From Pseudomonas salomonii (GTDB taxonomy: Bacteria > Pseudomonadota > Gammaproteobacteria > Pseudomonadales > Pseudomonadaceae): a stretch of 64,000 bases of DNA. The stretch is from the NCBI RefSeq assembly GCF_900107155.1, contig NZ_FNOX01000005.1, positions 372,001-436,000 on the forward strand, read 5' to 3'. Shown one piece after another: positions 18,646-26,994 of this stretch. The notes under the pieces are model-generated. The model had not been told where the DNA came from. It searched no databases and was given only the letters and a program-made list of their open reading frames with translations. Each line of letters begins with the position of its first letter. The stretch's first letter is position 1. A program made the position numbers and the translations under genes.

Positions 18646-18951
18646 ATGTCAGTCGAATCAGAAGTGTCCCTGGATGGGACGAAGTTGACGATTAAAGTAA
18701 GAGGCCGTTTCGATTTCGGTAACCACCAGACCTTTCGTGAGGCCTACGAACGGTTTTACAAAGTGCCCGAGATCTACGTGGTGGACCTGAAGGACGCCAC
18801 CTACATGGACAGCTCGGCCCTGGGCATGCTCCTGCTGTTGCGTGACCACGCCGGTGGCGATAACGCCGAAGTGCAGGTCATCAACAGCAACTCCGATGTG
18901 CGCAAGATCCTCGCCATCTCCAACTTCGACAAACTGTTCGACATCAGTTGA
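18646..18951 (+). CDS. hsbA: STAS-domain anti-sigma factor antagonist (HsbA-like)
   Basis: A single STAS domain of 101 aa with the phosphorylatable serine in the signature YMDSSALGMLLLL (Ser56). The order STAS / receiver-PP2C-ATPase / Hpt matches the HsbA-HsbR-HptB system of P. aeruginosa, where HsbA, depending on phosphorylation, binds the anti-sigma factor FlgM or a diguanylate cyclase and so tunes flagellar output against biofilm formation. A GGAAG ribosome site precedes ATG 18646. A weak FliA-like match (TAAA-N14-GCCAATGA, two mismatches) lies just upstream. The orthology is inferred from domain order and Ser position. Confidence 0.85.
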   Translation: MSVESEVSLDGTKLTIKVRGRFDFGNHQTFREAYERFYKVPEIYVVDLKDATYMDSSALGMLLLLRDHAGGDNAEVQVINSNSDVRKILAISNFDKLFDIS

Positions 18952-20666
18952 ACACCCTGGCCCCCGTACTCGAGGCGCTGACGATCCTGATCGCCGAAGA
19001 CAGCGCCGCCGATTTGCTGTTGCTGTCGACGATCATTCGGCGTCAGGGCCATCAGGTGCTCACCGCCTCGAATGGCGCGCAAGCCGTCGAGGTGTTCACC
19101 CGTGAGCGCCCGCAACTGGTGTTGATGGACGCCCTGATGCCGGTGATGGACGGCTTTGAGGCGGCGCGGCGGATCAAGCAATTGGCGGGTGAGGCGCTGG
19201 TGCCGATCATCTTTCTTACCTCGCTGCGCGAGAGTGAAGCCCTGGCCCAGTGCCTGGATGCCGGTGGCGATGATTTCCTGCCCAAACCCTATAACCCGCT
19301 GATCCTGGCCGCCAAGATCAATGCCATGGACCGCCTGCGGCGGCTGCAGGCCATGGTGCTGCGCCAGCGCGACCAGATCGCCCGGCACCACGATTACCTG
19401 TTGCATGAGCAACGTGCGGCCAAGGCGGTGTTCGATAAGGTGGCGCATTCGGGTTGCATCAATGCGGCGCCGAACATTCGTTACCTGCAATCGCCTTATG
19501 CGCTGTTCAACGGCGACCTGTTGCTGGCGGCCTACACGCCCTCCGGCGACATGCATGTGTTGCTCGGTGACTTCACCGGCCATGGCCTGCCGGCCGCCGT
19601 GGGCGCCATGCCGCTGGCGGAGGTGTTCTACGGCATGACCGCCAAGGGCTACGGCCTGGCCCAGACCCTGCGCGAGATGAATGCCAAGCTCAAGCGCATC
19701 CTGCCGGTGGACATGTTCTGCTGCGCCACCCTGGTGTGCCTGAGTGCCCAGCGGCGCGTGGTGGAGGTGTGGAACGGCGGCATGCCCGAGGGCTATGTGC
19801 ATGAGATCGCCACCGGCAAGCGCACGCCGTTGGTGTCGCGGCACCTGCCGCTGGGTGTGCTGTCGGCGCAGGCGTTTGATGACAGCACCGAAGTCTGGCC
19901 CATGGCCCTGGGCGACCGGGTGTTCTTGCTGTCCGATGGTGTACTGGACACTGCCGACGCCAATGATCAGTTATTTGGCGCTGCGCGCTTGCAGCAGGTA
20001 TTTGCCGGCAATCGCAAGCCCGACCGCTTGTTTGAGGATATTGAGCAGGCCCTGGCGGCGTTTCGGGGCGAGGCGCGTGATGATGTGAGTATGGTGGAGA
20101 TCACCTTGCAGGCGGGCCAGCCGTCGCGGGCGGCTGAGCCGCTGTACGCCGACAGTGGCCAGTCGTGCCCGCTGGATTGGTCGGTGAGCTTCGAGTTTCG
20201 TGCGCGCACGCTCAAAAGCTACAACCCGTTGCCGTACCTGTTGCAGTTGTTGCTGGAGATTCACGGCCTGCGCGGGCAGAGCGGGGCGCTGTACAGCGTG
20301 ATGGCCGAGTTGTATTCCAATGCGCTGGAGCATGGCGTGCTGGGCCTGGATTCGCGACTCAAGCGCGATGCCCTGGGGTTTGCCGAGTATTACCGCCAGC
20401 GCAACCAGCGCTTGGCGCAGTTGAACAGCGGTTATGTGCGGGTGCATGTGCAGGTGGTGCCGACTGCCACAGGTGGCAAAATGACGCTGCGCATTGAGGA
20501 CAGTGGCCCCGGCTTTGACGTGGAACAGGTGCTGGCGCGGCCGCTGGATATCGACCGCCTGTCTGGCCGCGGGCTGAGCCTGGTACGGCAACTGAGCAGC
20601 GATGTACGCTGGACCGATGGCGGGCGCAGTGTATGCGTGGAGTTTTGCTGGGGGGCTCTGGCATAA
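18948..20666 (+). CDS. hsbR: Response regulator with PP2C (SpoIIE) phosphatase and ATPase domains (HsbR-like)
   Basis: The protein is 572 aa with three modules: a receiver (about 10-130, phospho-Asp61 in VLMDALMPVMDG), a PP2C/SpoIIE phosphatase (about 175-390; GDFTGHGLPAAVGAMPLAEV, DRVFLLSDGVLD, DDVSMVEI carry the metal-binding acidic residues), and a C-terminal HATPase_c anti-sigma-kinase-like domain (about 410-570; ELYSNALEHGVLG, IEDSGPGFD, GRGLSLVRQL). It probably both phosphorylates and dephosphorylates the STAS partner. The start is TTG 18948, overlapping the hsbA stop by 4 nt, with no later Met in a plausible position. Confidence 0.88.
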   Translation: MNTLAPVLEALTILIAEDSAADLLLLSTIIRRQGHQVLTASNGAQAVEVFTRERPQLVLMDALMPVMDGFEAARRIKQLAGEALVPIIFLTSLRESEALAQCLDAGGDDFLPKPYNPLILAAKINAMDRLRRLQAMVLRQRDQIARHHDYLLHEQRAAKAVFDKVAHSGCINAAPNIRYLQSPYALFNGDLLLAAYTPSGDMHVLLGDFTGHGLPAAVGAMPLAEVFYGMTAKGYGLAQTLREMNAKLKRILPVDMFCCATLVCLSAQRRVVEVWNGGMPEGYVHEIATGKRTPLVSRHLPLGVLSAQAFDDSTEVWPMALGDRVFLLSDGVLDTADANDQLFGAARLQQVFAGNRKPDRLFEDIEQALAAFRGEARDDVSMVEITLQAGQPSRAAEPLYADSGQSCPLDWSVSFEFRARTLKSYNPLPYLLQLLLEIHGLRGQSGALYSVMAELYSNALEHGVLGLDSRLKRDALGFAEYYRQRNQRLAQLNSGYVRVHVQVVPTATGGKMTLRIEDSGPGFDVEQVLARPLDIDRLSGRGLSLVRQLSSDVRWTDGGRSVCVEFCWGALA

Positions 20667-20696
20667 TCCGCCGATTCTTGATCAAGGAGCGAACAA

Positions 20697-21041
20697 GTGC
20701 TTGAGATTCATCTGGACCCTGATGTGCTGACGGGCCTGCAGGAAGTGATGGAAAGCGAGTATCCGAAACTGCTGGAGACCTTTCTGGACGATTCGCAAAA
20801 GCGCGTCGAAGCGTTGCGCAAGTCGCGTGATGATGCCAAGGCGTTGGGGCGCATTGCCCATAGCTTCAAGGGCAGCAGTGGCAACCTTGGGGCGGTGCGG
20901 TTGGCGCAGTTGTGTCAGCGGCTGGAGGTGGAGTCCGTCGAGCTGACGGCGGACTTGGGTGCGCTGGTTGATCAGATTGATCATGAGTTTGCGTTGGTGC
21001 GGCCGCTGTATGAGTCGGAAAGGCAGCGCTTCGGCCTCTGA
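20697..21041 (+). CDS. hptB: Hpt phosphotransfer protein (HptB-like)
   Basis: A free-standing Hpt domain of 114 aa. The phospho-accepting histidine is His55 in RIAHSFKGSSGNLGA, the classical HxxKG pattern. It would pass phosphate to the receiver of the upstream protein, as HptB does to HsbR. The start is GTG 20697 behind AAGGAGCGAACAA. Together with the two preceding genes it makes a complete relay inside the fli region. Confidence 0.88.
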   Translation: MLEIHLDPDVLTGLQEVMESEYPKLLETFLDDSQKRVEALRKSRDDAKALGRIAHSFKGSSGNLGAVRLAQLCQRLEVESVELTADLGALVDQIDHEFALVRPLYESERQRFGL

Positions 21042-21078
21042 ATCACCAAAGTTGTACCAGTCCTGTGCGGATCAAACT

Positions 21079-21098
21079 GTGGGAGCGGGCTTGCTCGC
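21079..21098 (+). repeat. Solo REP sequence
   Basis: GTGGGAGCGGGCTTGCTCGC, the core REP unit also found in REPINs at 22563, 44557 and 55481 in this window. Here a single copy lies between hptB and the fliK promoter. Confidence 0.85.
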
Positions 21099-21147
21099 AC
21101 ACATTTAGACTGTGTTTTACCTGTCATTTGTCTTTGACCCGCAAACC

Positions 21148-21164
21148 TGGCCCAACTCTTGCTC
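21148..21164 (+). promoter_or_regulatory. Sigma-54 promoter of fliK
   Basis: TGGCCCAACTCTTGCTC: GG (21149-21150), 10 nt, GC (21161-21162). It lies 51 nt upstream of the chosen fliK start and just after the hptB unit, so fliK begins a new transcript. Confidence 0.85.
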
Positions 21165-21215
21165 TACCTCCCAATACTGCATCCCCGACCCCCAGTGCAG
21201 TGGAGACCTTTACCT

Positions 21216-22538
21216 ATGCCAGTCGCCCCCAATTCGCTCCTTCAGGCTGCCCCTGCGGCCAAGCCTCAAGCGCCTGCCGCTACTTCCCCGGTAGCGGTTG
21301 CAGCCCCACAGGACAAGGGCCCTGGCTTCGCTCAAGTGTTTGCCAACCAAAGCCCCAAGCCCACGCTGAAGCCCGACGACAGCCCGGCCAAAGTCACGCG
21401 TGACAAGCCTGCGGACACCAGCGCCAAGCCTGCCGCCAGTACGCCGGCGGTTGCCGATAGCGGCAATCCCTTGCCTGCCAAGCCGGCCAAGACCGACGAC
21501 AGCGCCAGCAGTGATGACGACAAGCCCGCCGACCCGGCCCTGGCGCAGCAGCCTGCGGTTGATCCGGTGGTTGACCCGGCATTGGCCGCCGCCGTTACGC
21601 CGGTGCCTGTCCCGGTGCCCACGCCAGCGCCGGTCGCGGCCAATAATGATGACAAGGCCCTGCCGGTGGTCGCGGCGCCGGTTGCGGCAACCGAAGATGC
21701 CAGGCAACCGGCCTTCGATCCCGAAGCCGACCCGCTGGATTCGATGCCGGCCGTGCGCCTGGCGATGGAGCAGGGCGGCCATGTGTCGGCCAGCAGCCAG
21801 ACGCCACAGAAAGCTGCGCCGACCAGCGCTCAGGATCAACCCACCGCCGCGCAAAACTTTGCCGCAGGTCTTGCCGGCATGGTCGACCAGCAAGCCACCA
21901 AAGACAGTACTGACCAGGGCGGCGACAAGGCCTTCAGCGGGCTGATCGAAGGCGGCCTCAAGGATTTGAAAGACGCCAGCAGCGACACCCGCGTGGATGA
22001 TTTCGCCAACCGCCTGGCCGCGCTGACCCAGGCCGCCACGCCGAAAACCGCAAATGCCTTGCCGCCCGTGGCCAATGCGCCGCTGGCCATGCACCAGAGC
22101 GGCTGGACCGAAGAAGTGGTCAACCGCGTGATGTACCTGTCCAGCGCCAACCTCAAGTCGGCGGAGATTCAGTTGCAGCCGGCCGAGCTGGGGCGCCTGG
22201 ATATCAAGGTCAATATGACCGCCGACCAGCAAGCCCAGGTCAACTTCATGAGCGGCCACGCCGTGGTGCGTGAAGCGCTGGAAAGCCAGTCCGGCCGTTT
22301 GCGTGAGATGTTTGCCCAGCAGGGCATGGGGCAGGTGGATGTCAATGTGTCCGACCAGTCCCGTGGCTGGCAGGGGCAGGGCCAGGAACAACAGCAGCAG
22401 AACCAGGCACGCGGCATAAGCGGCATTGGCGGGCGTGGTGATGGCGGGGATGCGGGTGACGCTGCTGAAGTGGCGGCAGCGGTCGCGCCGGTGAGCCAGA
22501 CCGTGATCGGTTCCAGCGCCGTCGACTATTACGCCTGA
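21216..22538 (+). CDS. fliK: Flagellar hook-length control protein FliK
   Basis: FliK, 440 aa, is the secreted ruler that stops hook growth and switches export specificity. The first ~300 residues are Ala/Pro/Lys/Asp-rich and low in complexity, typical of the extended ruler. The C-terminal Flg_hook domain (about 305-395) is conserved: LKSAEIQLQPAELGRLDIKV, then VVREALESQSGRLREMFAQQ. A Gln/Gly-rich tail follows. ATG 21216 is preceded by GTGGAGACC; an in-frame ATG at 21159 would sit at or inside the promoter's transcribed start. Confidence 0.92.
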   Translation: MPVAPNSLLQAAPAAKPQAPAATSPVAVAAPQDKGPGFAQVFANQSPKPTLKPDDSPAKVTRDKPADTSAKPAASTPAVADSGNPLPAKPAKTDDSASSDDDKPADPALAQQPAVDPVVDPALAAAVTPVPVPVPTPAPVAANNDDKALPVVAAPVAATEDARQPAFDPEADPLDSMPAVRLAMEQGGHVSASSQTPQKAAPTSAQDQPTAAQNFAAGLAGMVDQQATKDSTDQGGDKAFSGLIEGGLKDLKDASSDTRVDDFANRLAALTQAATPKTANALPPVANAPLAMHQSGWTEEVVNRVMYLSSANLKSAEIQLQPAELGRLDIKVNMTADQQAQVNFMSGHAVVREALESQSGRLREMFAQQGMGQVDVNVSDQSRGWQGQGQEQQQQNQARGISGIGGRGDGGDAGDAAEVAAAVAPVSQTVIGSSAVDYYA

Positions 22539-22562
22539 CCTGAGCCGTATAAAGATCAAAGT

Positions 22563-22650
22563 GTGGGAGCGGGCTTGCTCGCGAATACGGTGTGTCAGTC
22601 AACAGATTCATTAACTGATCCACCGTATTCGCGAGCAAGCCCGCTCCCAC
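22563..22650. repeat. REPIN (two inverted REP units)
   Basis: A 30-bp arm (22563-22592, GTGGGAGCGGGCTTGCTCGC and onward) is repeated in perfect inverted orientation at 22621-22650, with a 28-nt loop. It lies between fliK and the fliL promoter. Confidence 0.92.
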
Positions 22651-22682
22651 ATTTGTTTTGCGCCCGGCTTGCCTGACAACTC

Positions 22683-22699
22683 TGGCATAACACTTGCTC
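22683..22699 (+). promoter_or_regulatory. Sigma-54 promoter of fliLMNOPQR-flhB
   Basis: TGGCATAACACTTGCTC: GG (22684-22685), 10 nt, GC (22696-22697). It lies 49 nt upstream of fliL and follows the REPIN. Confidence 0.88.
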
Positions 22700-22748
22700 T
22701 TGCCTTCCCGTAGATCTATGAATCCCCGAATAGTGACGGATTATTGGC

Positions 22749-23252
22749 ATGGCGAAGAGCGACGACGCAGCAGCAACCCCACCCGCAGGCAAAGGCAAGC
22801 TCAAGCTGATCCTGCTGATTGTGCTGGGCCTGCTCCTGGCCATTGGCGCCTCGATCGGCGGCACGTGGTACATCATGCACAGCAGTGCGAGCAAGCCGGC
22901 ACCCGCCGCCGAAACCGCCACCAACGTCAAGCAACCGGCAATCTTCGAGCCGATGCTGCCGGCCTTTGTCGCCAACTACAATCAGAACGGTCGCCAACGC
23001 TACCTGCAGGTGAGCATCACCTTGCTGGCGCGTAACCAGGCGGACCTGGATGCGCTTAAAGTGCATATGCCGGTGATCCGCAACAACCTGGTGATGCTGT
23101 TCTCCGGCCAGAGCTTCGACAGCCTGGCCACCCCGGTCGGCCAGGAAATGCTGCGCCAGAAGGTCACTGCCAGCGTGCAGGAAGTGGCCCAGAAAGAGCT
23201 CGGCAAAGTCGTGGTCGAGCAGGCGCTCTTCACTAACTTCGTATTGCAGTAG
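22749..23252 (+). CDS. fliL: Flagellar basal body-associated protein FliL
   Basis: FliL, 167 aa, is a single-pass inner-membrane protein whose periplasmic part surrounds the stators. There is a Lys-rich cytoplasmic N-tail, a transmembrane helix at about 19-42 (LILLIVLGLLLAIGASIGG), then an Ala/Pro linker and the FliL domain (about 65-167; FVANYNQNGRQRYLQVSITL). The final residues (VEQALFTNFVLQ) are characteristic. It is the first gene of the operon; fliM starts 9 nt after the stop. Confidence 0.95.
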   Translation: MAKSDDAAATPPAGKGKLKLILLIVLGLLLAIGASIGGTWYIMHSSASKPAPAAETATNVKQPAIFEPMLPAFVANYNQNGRQRYLQVSITLLARNQADLDALKVHMPVIRNNLVMLFSGQSFDSLATPVGQEMLRQKVTASVQEVAQKELGKVVVEQALFTNFVLQ

Positions 23253-23261
23253 GATCACGAC

Positions 23262-24230
23262 ATGGCCGTGCAAGACCTGCTGTCCCAGGATGAAATCGAC
23301 GCGCTGTTGCATGGCGTCGACGACGGTCTGGTACAGACCGAAATGGCTGCCGAGCCCGGCAGCGTCAAAAGTTATGACCTCACCAGCCAGGATCGTATCG
23401 TCCGCGGGCGCATGCCGACCCTGGAGATGATCAACGAGCGTTTCGCCCGCTACACCCGTATCAGCATGTTCAACATGCTGCGCCGTTCGGCGGACGTGGC
23501 GGTGGGCGGCGTGCAGGTGATGAAGTTCGGTGAATACGTGCACTCGCTGTACGTGCCCACCAGCCTCAACCTGGTCAAGATCAAGCCGCTGCGCGGCACC
23601 GCACTGTTCATCCTCGACGCCAAGCTGGTGTTCAAGCTGGTGGACAACTTCTTCGGCGGCGACGGCCGTCACGCCAAGATCGAAGGGCGTGAATTCACCC
23701 CCACCGAACTGCGTGTGGTGCGCATGGTGCTGGAGCAAGCCTTCATCGACTTGAAGGAAGCCTGGCAGGCGATCATGGAAGTCAATTTCGAGTACATCAA
23801 CTCGGAAGTGAACCCGGCCATGGCCAACATCGTCGGCCCCAGCGAAGCCATTGTGGTCTCCACCTTCCATATCGAACTCGATGGCGGCGGCGGCGACCTG
23901 CACGTGACCATGCCGTACTCGATGATCGAGCCGGTGCGCGAAATGCTCGATGCCGGTTTCCAGTCCGACCTCGACGACCAGGACGAACGCTGGGTCAAGG
24001 CCCTGCGCGAAGACCTGCTGGACGTCGACGTGCCGTTAAGCGCCACTGTGGCCCGTCGCCAGCTGCGTTTGCGCGATATTTTGCACATGCAACCGGGGGA
24101 CGTGATCCCTGTGGAACTGCCGGAAGAGCTGATCATGCGCGCCAACGGCGTACCGTCGTTCAAGGTCAAGCTCGGTTCCCACAAAGGCAACCTGGCGTTG
24201 CAAGTGATCGAACCGATCAACCGTCGCTGA
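23262..24230 (+). CDS. fliM: Flagellar motor switch protein FliM
   Basis: FliM, 322 aa, is the switch protein that receives CheY-P. The N-terminal CheY-binding peptide is clear (SQDEIDALLHGV, residues 8-19). The middle domain has the GGVQVMKFGEYVHSL and VDNFFGGDGRH motifs. The C-terminal SpoA domain (about 245-320; RDILHMQPGDVIPVELPEEL) pairs with FliN. Confidence 0.97.
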   Translation: MAVQDLLSQDEIDALLHGVDDGLVQTEMAAEPGSVKSYDLTSQDRIVRGRMPTLEMINERFARYTRISMFNMLRRSADVAVGGVQVMKFGEYVHSLYVPTSLNLVKIKPLRGTALFILDAKLVFKLVDNFFGGDGRHAKIEGREFTPTELRVVRMVLEQAFIDLKEAWQAIMEVNFEYINSEVNPAMANIVGPSEAIVVSTFHIELDGGGGDLHVTMPYSMIEPVREMLDAGFQSDLDDQDERWVKALREDLLDVDVPLSATVARRQLRLRDILHMQPGDVIPVELPEELIMRANGVPSFKVKLGSHKGNLALQVIEPINRR

Positions 24231-24275
24231 TCTGCCCCTTCTATCGATGAATTTTTGCTGCGCCGAGGACATGTA

Positions 24276-24743
24276 ATGGCTACCGAACACGAAAACACTT
24301 CCGCCGAAGACCAGGCCCTGGCTGACGAATGGGCTGCAGCCCTGGAAGAAACCGGCGATGTCGGCCAGGACGACATCGACGCGCTGCTGGCCGCCGACGC
24401 CGCCATGGCGCCGGCCGGCAAGCGTCTGCCGATGGAAGAATTCGGCAGCGTGCCGAAAAACAACGACCCGGTGACCCTCGACGGCCCGAACCTGGATGTG
24501 ATCCTCGACATTCCGGTGTCGATCTCCATGGAAGTCGGCAGCACCGAAATCAACATCCGCAACCTGCTGCAACTCAACCAGGGTTCGGTGATCGAGCTCG
24601 ACCGCCTGGCCGGTGAGCCGCTGGACGTACTGGTCAACGGCACCCTGATCGCCCATGGCGAGGTGGTGGTGGTCAACGAGAAGTTCGGCATTCGCCTGAC
24701 GGACGTGATCAGCCCAAGCGAACGCATCAAGAAGTTGCGTTGA
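24276..24743 (+). CDS. fliN: Flagellar motor switch protein FliN
   Basis: FliN, 155 aa, forms the lower part of the C-ring. The C-terminal SpoA domain (about 75-155) has NLDVILDIPVSISMEVGST and VIELDRLAGEPLDVLVNGTL. The N-terminal extension contains QDDIDALL (31-38), nearly identical to the CheY-binding peptide of FliM. ATG 24276 lies behind GAGGACATGTA; an in-frame start at 24255 lacks a ribosome site. fliO starts 1 nt after the stop. Confidence 0.96.
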   Translation: MATEHENTSAEDQALADEWAAALEETGDVGQDDIDALLAADAAMAPAGKRLPMEEFGSVPKNNDPVTLDGPNLDVILDIPVSISMEVGSTEINIRNLLQLNQGSVIELDRLAGEPLDVLVNGTLIAHGEVVVVNEKFGIRLTDVISPSERIKKLR

Positions 24744-24744
24744 T

Positions 24745-25185
24745 ATGAAGTATTCGATGGCGGGACTGTTTCTGGCGCTGCCATTGAGCGCCATGGCGGC
24801 GGAGCCGATCGCCCCAGCGGTAGCGGCGGCGCCGGTGGTCAGCAGTGGCATCGGTGGGCAATTGACCCAGCTGGTGCTGGGGCTGTTGCTGGTGGTCGGC
24901 TTGATCTTCGTGCTGGCCTGGTTGATGCGTCGCGTGCAGCGTATTGGGCCGGGCAATGCCCAGGTGATCGAGATGATCGGCTCGCGCGCCCTCGGCCCGC
25001 GTGATCGGCTGGTGCTGGTGCAAGTGGGCGAAGAGCAAATCCTGCTCGGCATCACGCCCGGTCGCATCACCCCGTTGCACGTACTCAAGACACCAGTGGA
25101 AGCGACCAAAACCGAGGCCGCCACGCCGGAATTCGCCCAGCGCCTGATGGAGTTGCTGGGCAAGGATCAGAAGGATAAGAAGTAA
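24745..25185 (+). CDS. fliO: Flagellar biosynthetic protein FliO
   Basis: FliO, 146 aa, is an accessory membrane protein for assembly of the FliP export-gate ring. There is an N-terminal signal-like helix (1-18), a transmembrane helix at about 37-55 ([18 protein letters not shown]), and a cytoplasmic FliO domain ([20 protein letters not shown]). Its stop overlaps the fliP start by 1 bp (TAATG). Confidence 0.93.
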   Translation: MKYSMAGLFLALPLSAMAAEPIAPAVAAAPVVSSGIGGQLTQLVLGLLLVVGLIFVLAWLMRRVQRIGPGNAQVIEMIGSRALGPRDRLVLVQVGEEQILLGITPGRITPLHVLKTPVEATKTEAATPEFAQRLMELLGKDQKDKK

Positions 25186-25928
25186 TGCGCGTTTTATTGA
25201 CGCTCATGCTGTTGCTGGCCGCGCCGCTGGCGTTGGCTGCCGACCCGTTGTCGATCCCGGCGATCACCCTGGGTACCAACGCGGCCGGCGCCCAGGAATA
25301 TTCGGTCAGCCTGCAGATTTTGCTGATCATGACTGCGCTGAGTTTTATCCCGGCGTTTGTCATGCTGATGACCAGCTTTACGCGGATCATCATCGTGTTC
25401 TCGATTCTGCGTCAGGCCCTGGGCCTGCAGCAGACGCCGTCGAACCAGATCCTCACCGGCATGGCGCTGTTTTTGACCTTGTTCATCATGGCGCCGGTGT
25501 TCGACAAGGTGAACCAGCAAGCCTTGCAACCCTACCTGGCCGAAAAACTCTCGGCTCAGGACGCGATCGACAAGGCCCAGGGTCCGATCAAGGACTTCAT
25601 GCTCTCGCAAACCCGCTCCAGCGACCTTGAGCTGTTTATGCGCCTGTCCAAGCGCACCGACATTGCCACGCCGGATCAGGCGCCGCTGACCATTCTGGTG
25701 CCGGCCTTCGTCACGTCCGAATTGAAAACCGCGTTCCAGATCGGCTTCATGATCTTTATCCCGTTCCTGATCATCGACCTGGTGGTGGCGAGCGTGCTGA
25801 TGGCCATGGGCATGATGATGCTGTCGCCGCTGATTATCTCGCTGCCGTTCAAGATCATGCTGTTTGTGCTGGTGGACGGCTGGGCGCTGATTATCGGCAC
25901 CCTGGCCAGCAGTTTCGGCGGGGTGTAG
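25185..25928 (+). CDS. fliP: Flagellar export gate protein FliP
   Basis: FliP, 247 aa, is a core subunit of the export gate. It has a cleavable signal peptide (about 1-18, ending ALAADP) and four hydrophobic helices. Conserved family segments are [20 protein letters not shown] and the C-terminal [20 protein letters not shown]. Overlap with fliO indicates translational coupling. Confidence 0.96.
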   Translation: MRVLLTLMLLLAAPLALAADPLSIPAITLGTNAAGAQEYSVSLQILLIMTALSFIPAFVMLMTSFTRIIIVFSILRQALGLQQTPSNQILTGMALFLTLFIMAPVFDKVNQQALQPYLAEKLSAQDAIDKAQGPIKDFMLSQTRSSDLELFMRLSKRTDIATPDQAPLTILVPAFVTSELKTAFQIGFMIFIPFLIIDLVVASVLMAMGMMMLSPLIISLPFKIMLFVLVDGWALIIGTLASSFGGV

Positions 25929-25932
25929 TCAG

Positions 25933-26202
25933 ATGACGCCAGAAGTAGCGGTTGACCTGTTCCGTGAAGCGCTGTGGCTGACCACCATGATGGTCGCCGT
26001 GCTGGTGGTGCCGAGCCTGTTGGTGGGCCTGCTGGTGGCGATGTTCCAGGCCGCGACCCAGATCAACGAACAAACCCTGAGTTTCCTCCCGCGTTTGCTG
26101 GTGATGCTGATCACCCTGATCGTCGCCGGCCCGTGGCTGGTGCAAACCTTTATGGAATACATCCTGCAGCTGTACGGCAGTATTCCGCAGTTGATCGGCT
26201 GA
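25933..26202 (+). CDS. fliQ: Flagellar export gate protein FliQ
   Basis: FliQ, 89 aa, is a two-helix membrane protein of the export gate. Family features visible are the N-terminal MTPEVAVDLFREALWLTTMM and the loop QAATQINEQTLSFLPRL. It lies 4 nt after fliP and 3 nt before fliR. Confidence 0.96.
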   Translation: MTPEVAVDLFREALWLTTMMVAVLVVPSLLVGLLVAMFQAATQINEQTLSFLPRLLVMLITLIVAGPWLVQTFMEYILQLYGSIPQLIG

Positions 26203-26205
26203 CCG

Positions 26206-26991
26206 ATGCAATCTGTGCTGGCCTTGACCGACACCCAGATCAGCACCTGGGTGGCATCTTTCATTTTGCCGATGTTTCGCGTCACGGCGGTGCTGATGAC
26301 CATGCCGGTGTTCGGGACCACCTTGGTGCCGAGGCGCATCCGCTTGTATTTTGCCTTCGCCATTACCATCGTCATCGTGCCCGGCTTGCCGCCGATGCCG
26401 CCGGTGAATGCCCTGGACCTCAGCGCGTTGTTGCTGATTGCCGAGCAGATATTGATCGGCGCGATAATGGGCTTCTCGCTGACGTTGTTCTTCCAGGCGT
26501 TCGTGATCGCCGGGCAGATCATCTCGATCCAGATGGGCATGGGCTTCGCGTCCATGGTCGACCCTACCAACGGCGTGTCGGTGGCGGTGATCGGGCAGTT
26601 CCTGACCATGCTGGTGACCCTGATTTTCCTGGCGATGAATGGCCATTTGGTGGTGTTCGAGGTCATGACCGAAAGCTTCACCACCTTGCCGGTGGGCTCG
26701 GGGCTGGTGGTCAACCACTTCTGGGAGCTGGTCGGGCGCCTCAGCTGGGTGCTGGGTGCCTCATTGTTGCTGGTGTTGCCGGCGATTACTGCGCTGCTGG
26801 TGGTCAATATCGCATTTGGCGTAATGACCCGCGCGGCGCCGCAATTGAACATCTTCTCGATTGGTTTCCCGCTGACCCTGGTGTTGGGCATGGGGATTTT
26901 CTGGATCGGCATGGCCGACATTCTCAATCAGTATCAACCGCTGGCCACCGACGCCTTGCAGTTCTTACGTGATCTGGCACGGGCGCGTTGA
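26206..26991 (+). CDS. fliR: Flagellar export gate protein FliR
   Basis: FliR, 261 aa, is a polytopic membrane protein (about six helices) completing the FliPQR gate. Conserved segments include FRVTAVLMTMPVFGTTLVPR and ISIQMGMGFASMVDPTNG. It is followed after 3 nt by flhB, its partner in the gate. Confidence 0.96.
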   Translation: MQSVLALTDTQISTWVASFILPMFRVTAVLMTMPVFGTTLVPRRIRLYFAFAITIVIVPGLPPMPPVNALDLSALLLIAEQILIGAIMGFSLTLFFQAFVIAGQIISIQMGMGFASMVDPTNGVSVAVIGQFLTMLVTLIFLAMNGHLVVFEVMTESFTTLPVGSGLVVNHFWELVGRLSWVLGASLLLVLPAITALLVVNIAFGVMTRAAPQLNIFSIGFPLTLVLGMGIFWIGMADILNQYQPLATDALQFLRDLARAR

Positions 26992-26994
26992 GCC

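Noticed and set aside
22563..22650. CRISPR-like or tRNA-like structure suggested by the strong inverted repeat
   Set aside because: Only two inverted units without regular direct repeats and spacers; the sequence is a typical REPIN. No CRISPR array, tRNA or rRNA was recognised in the window.
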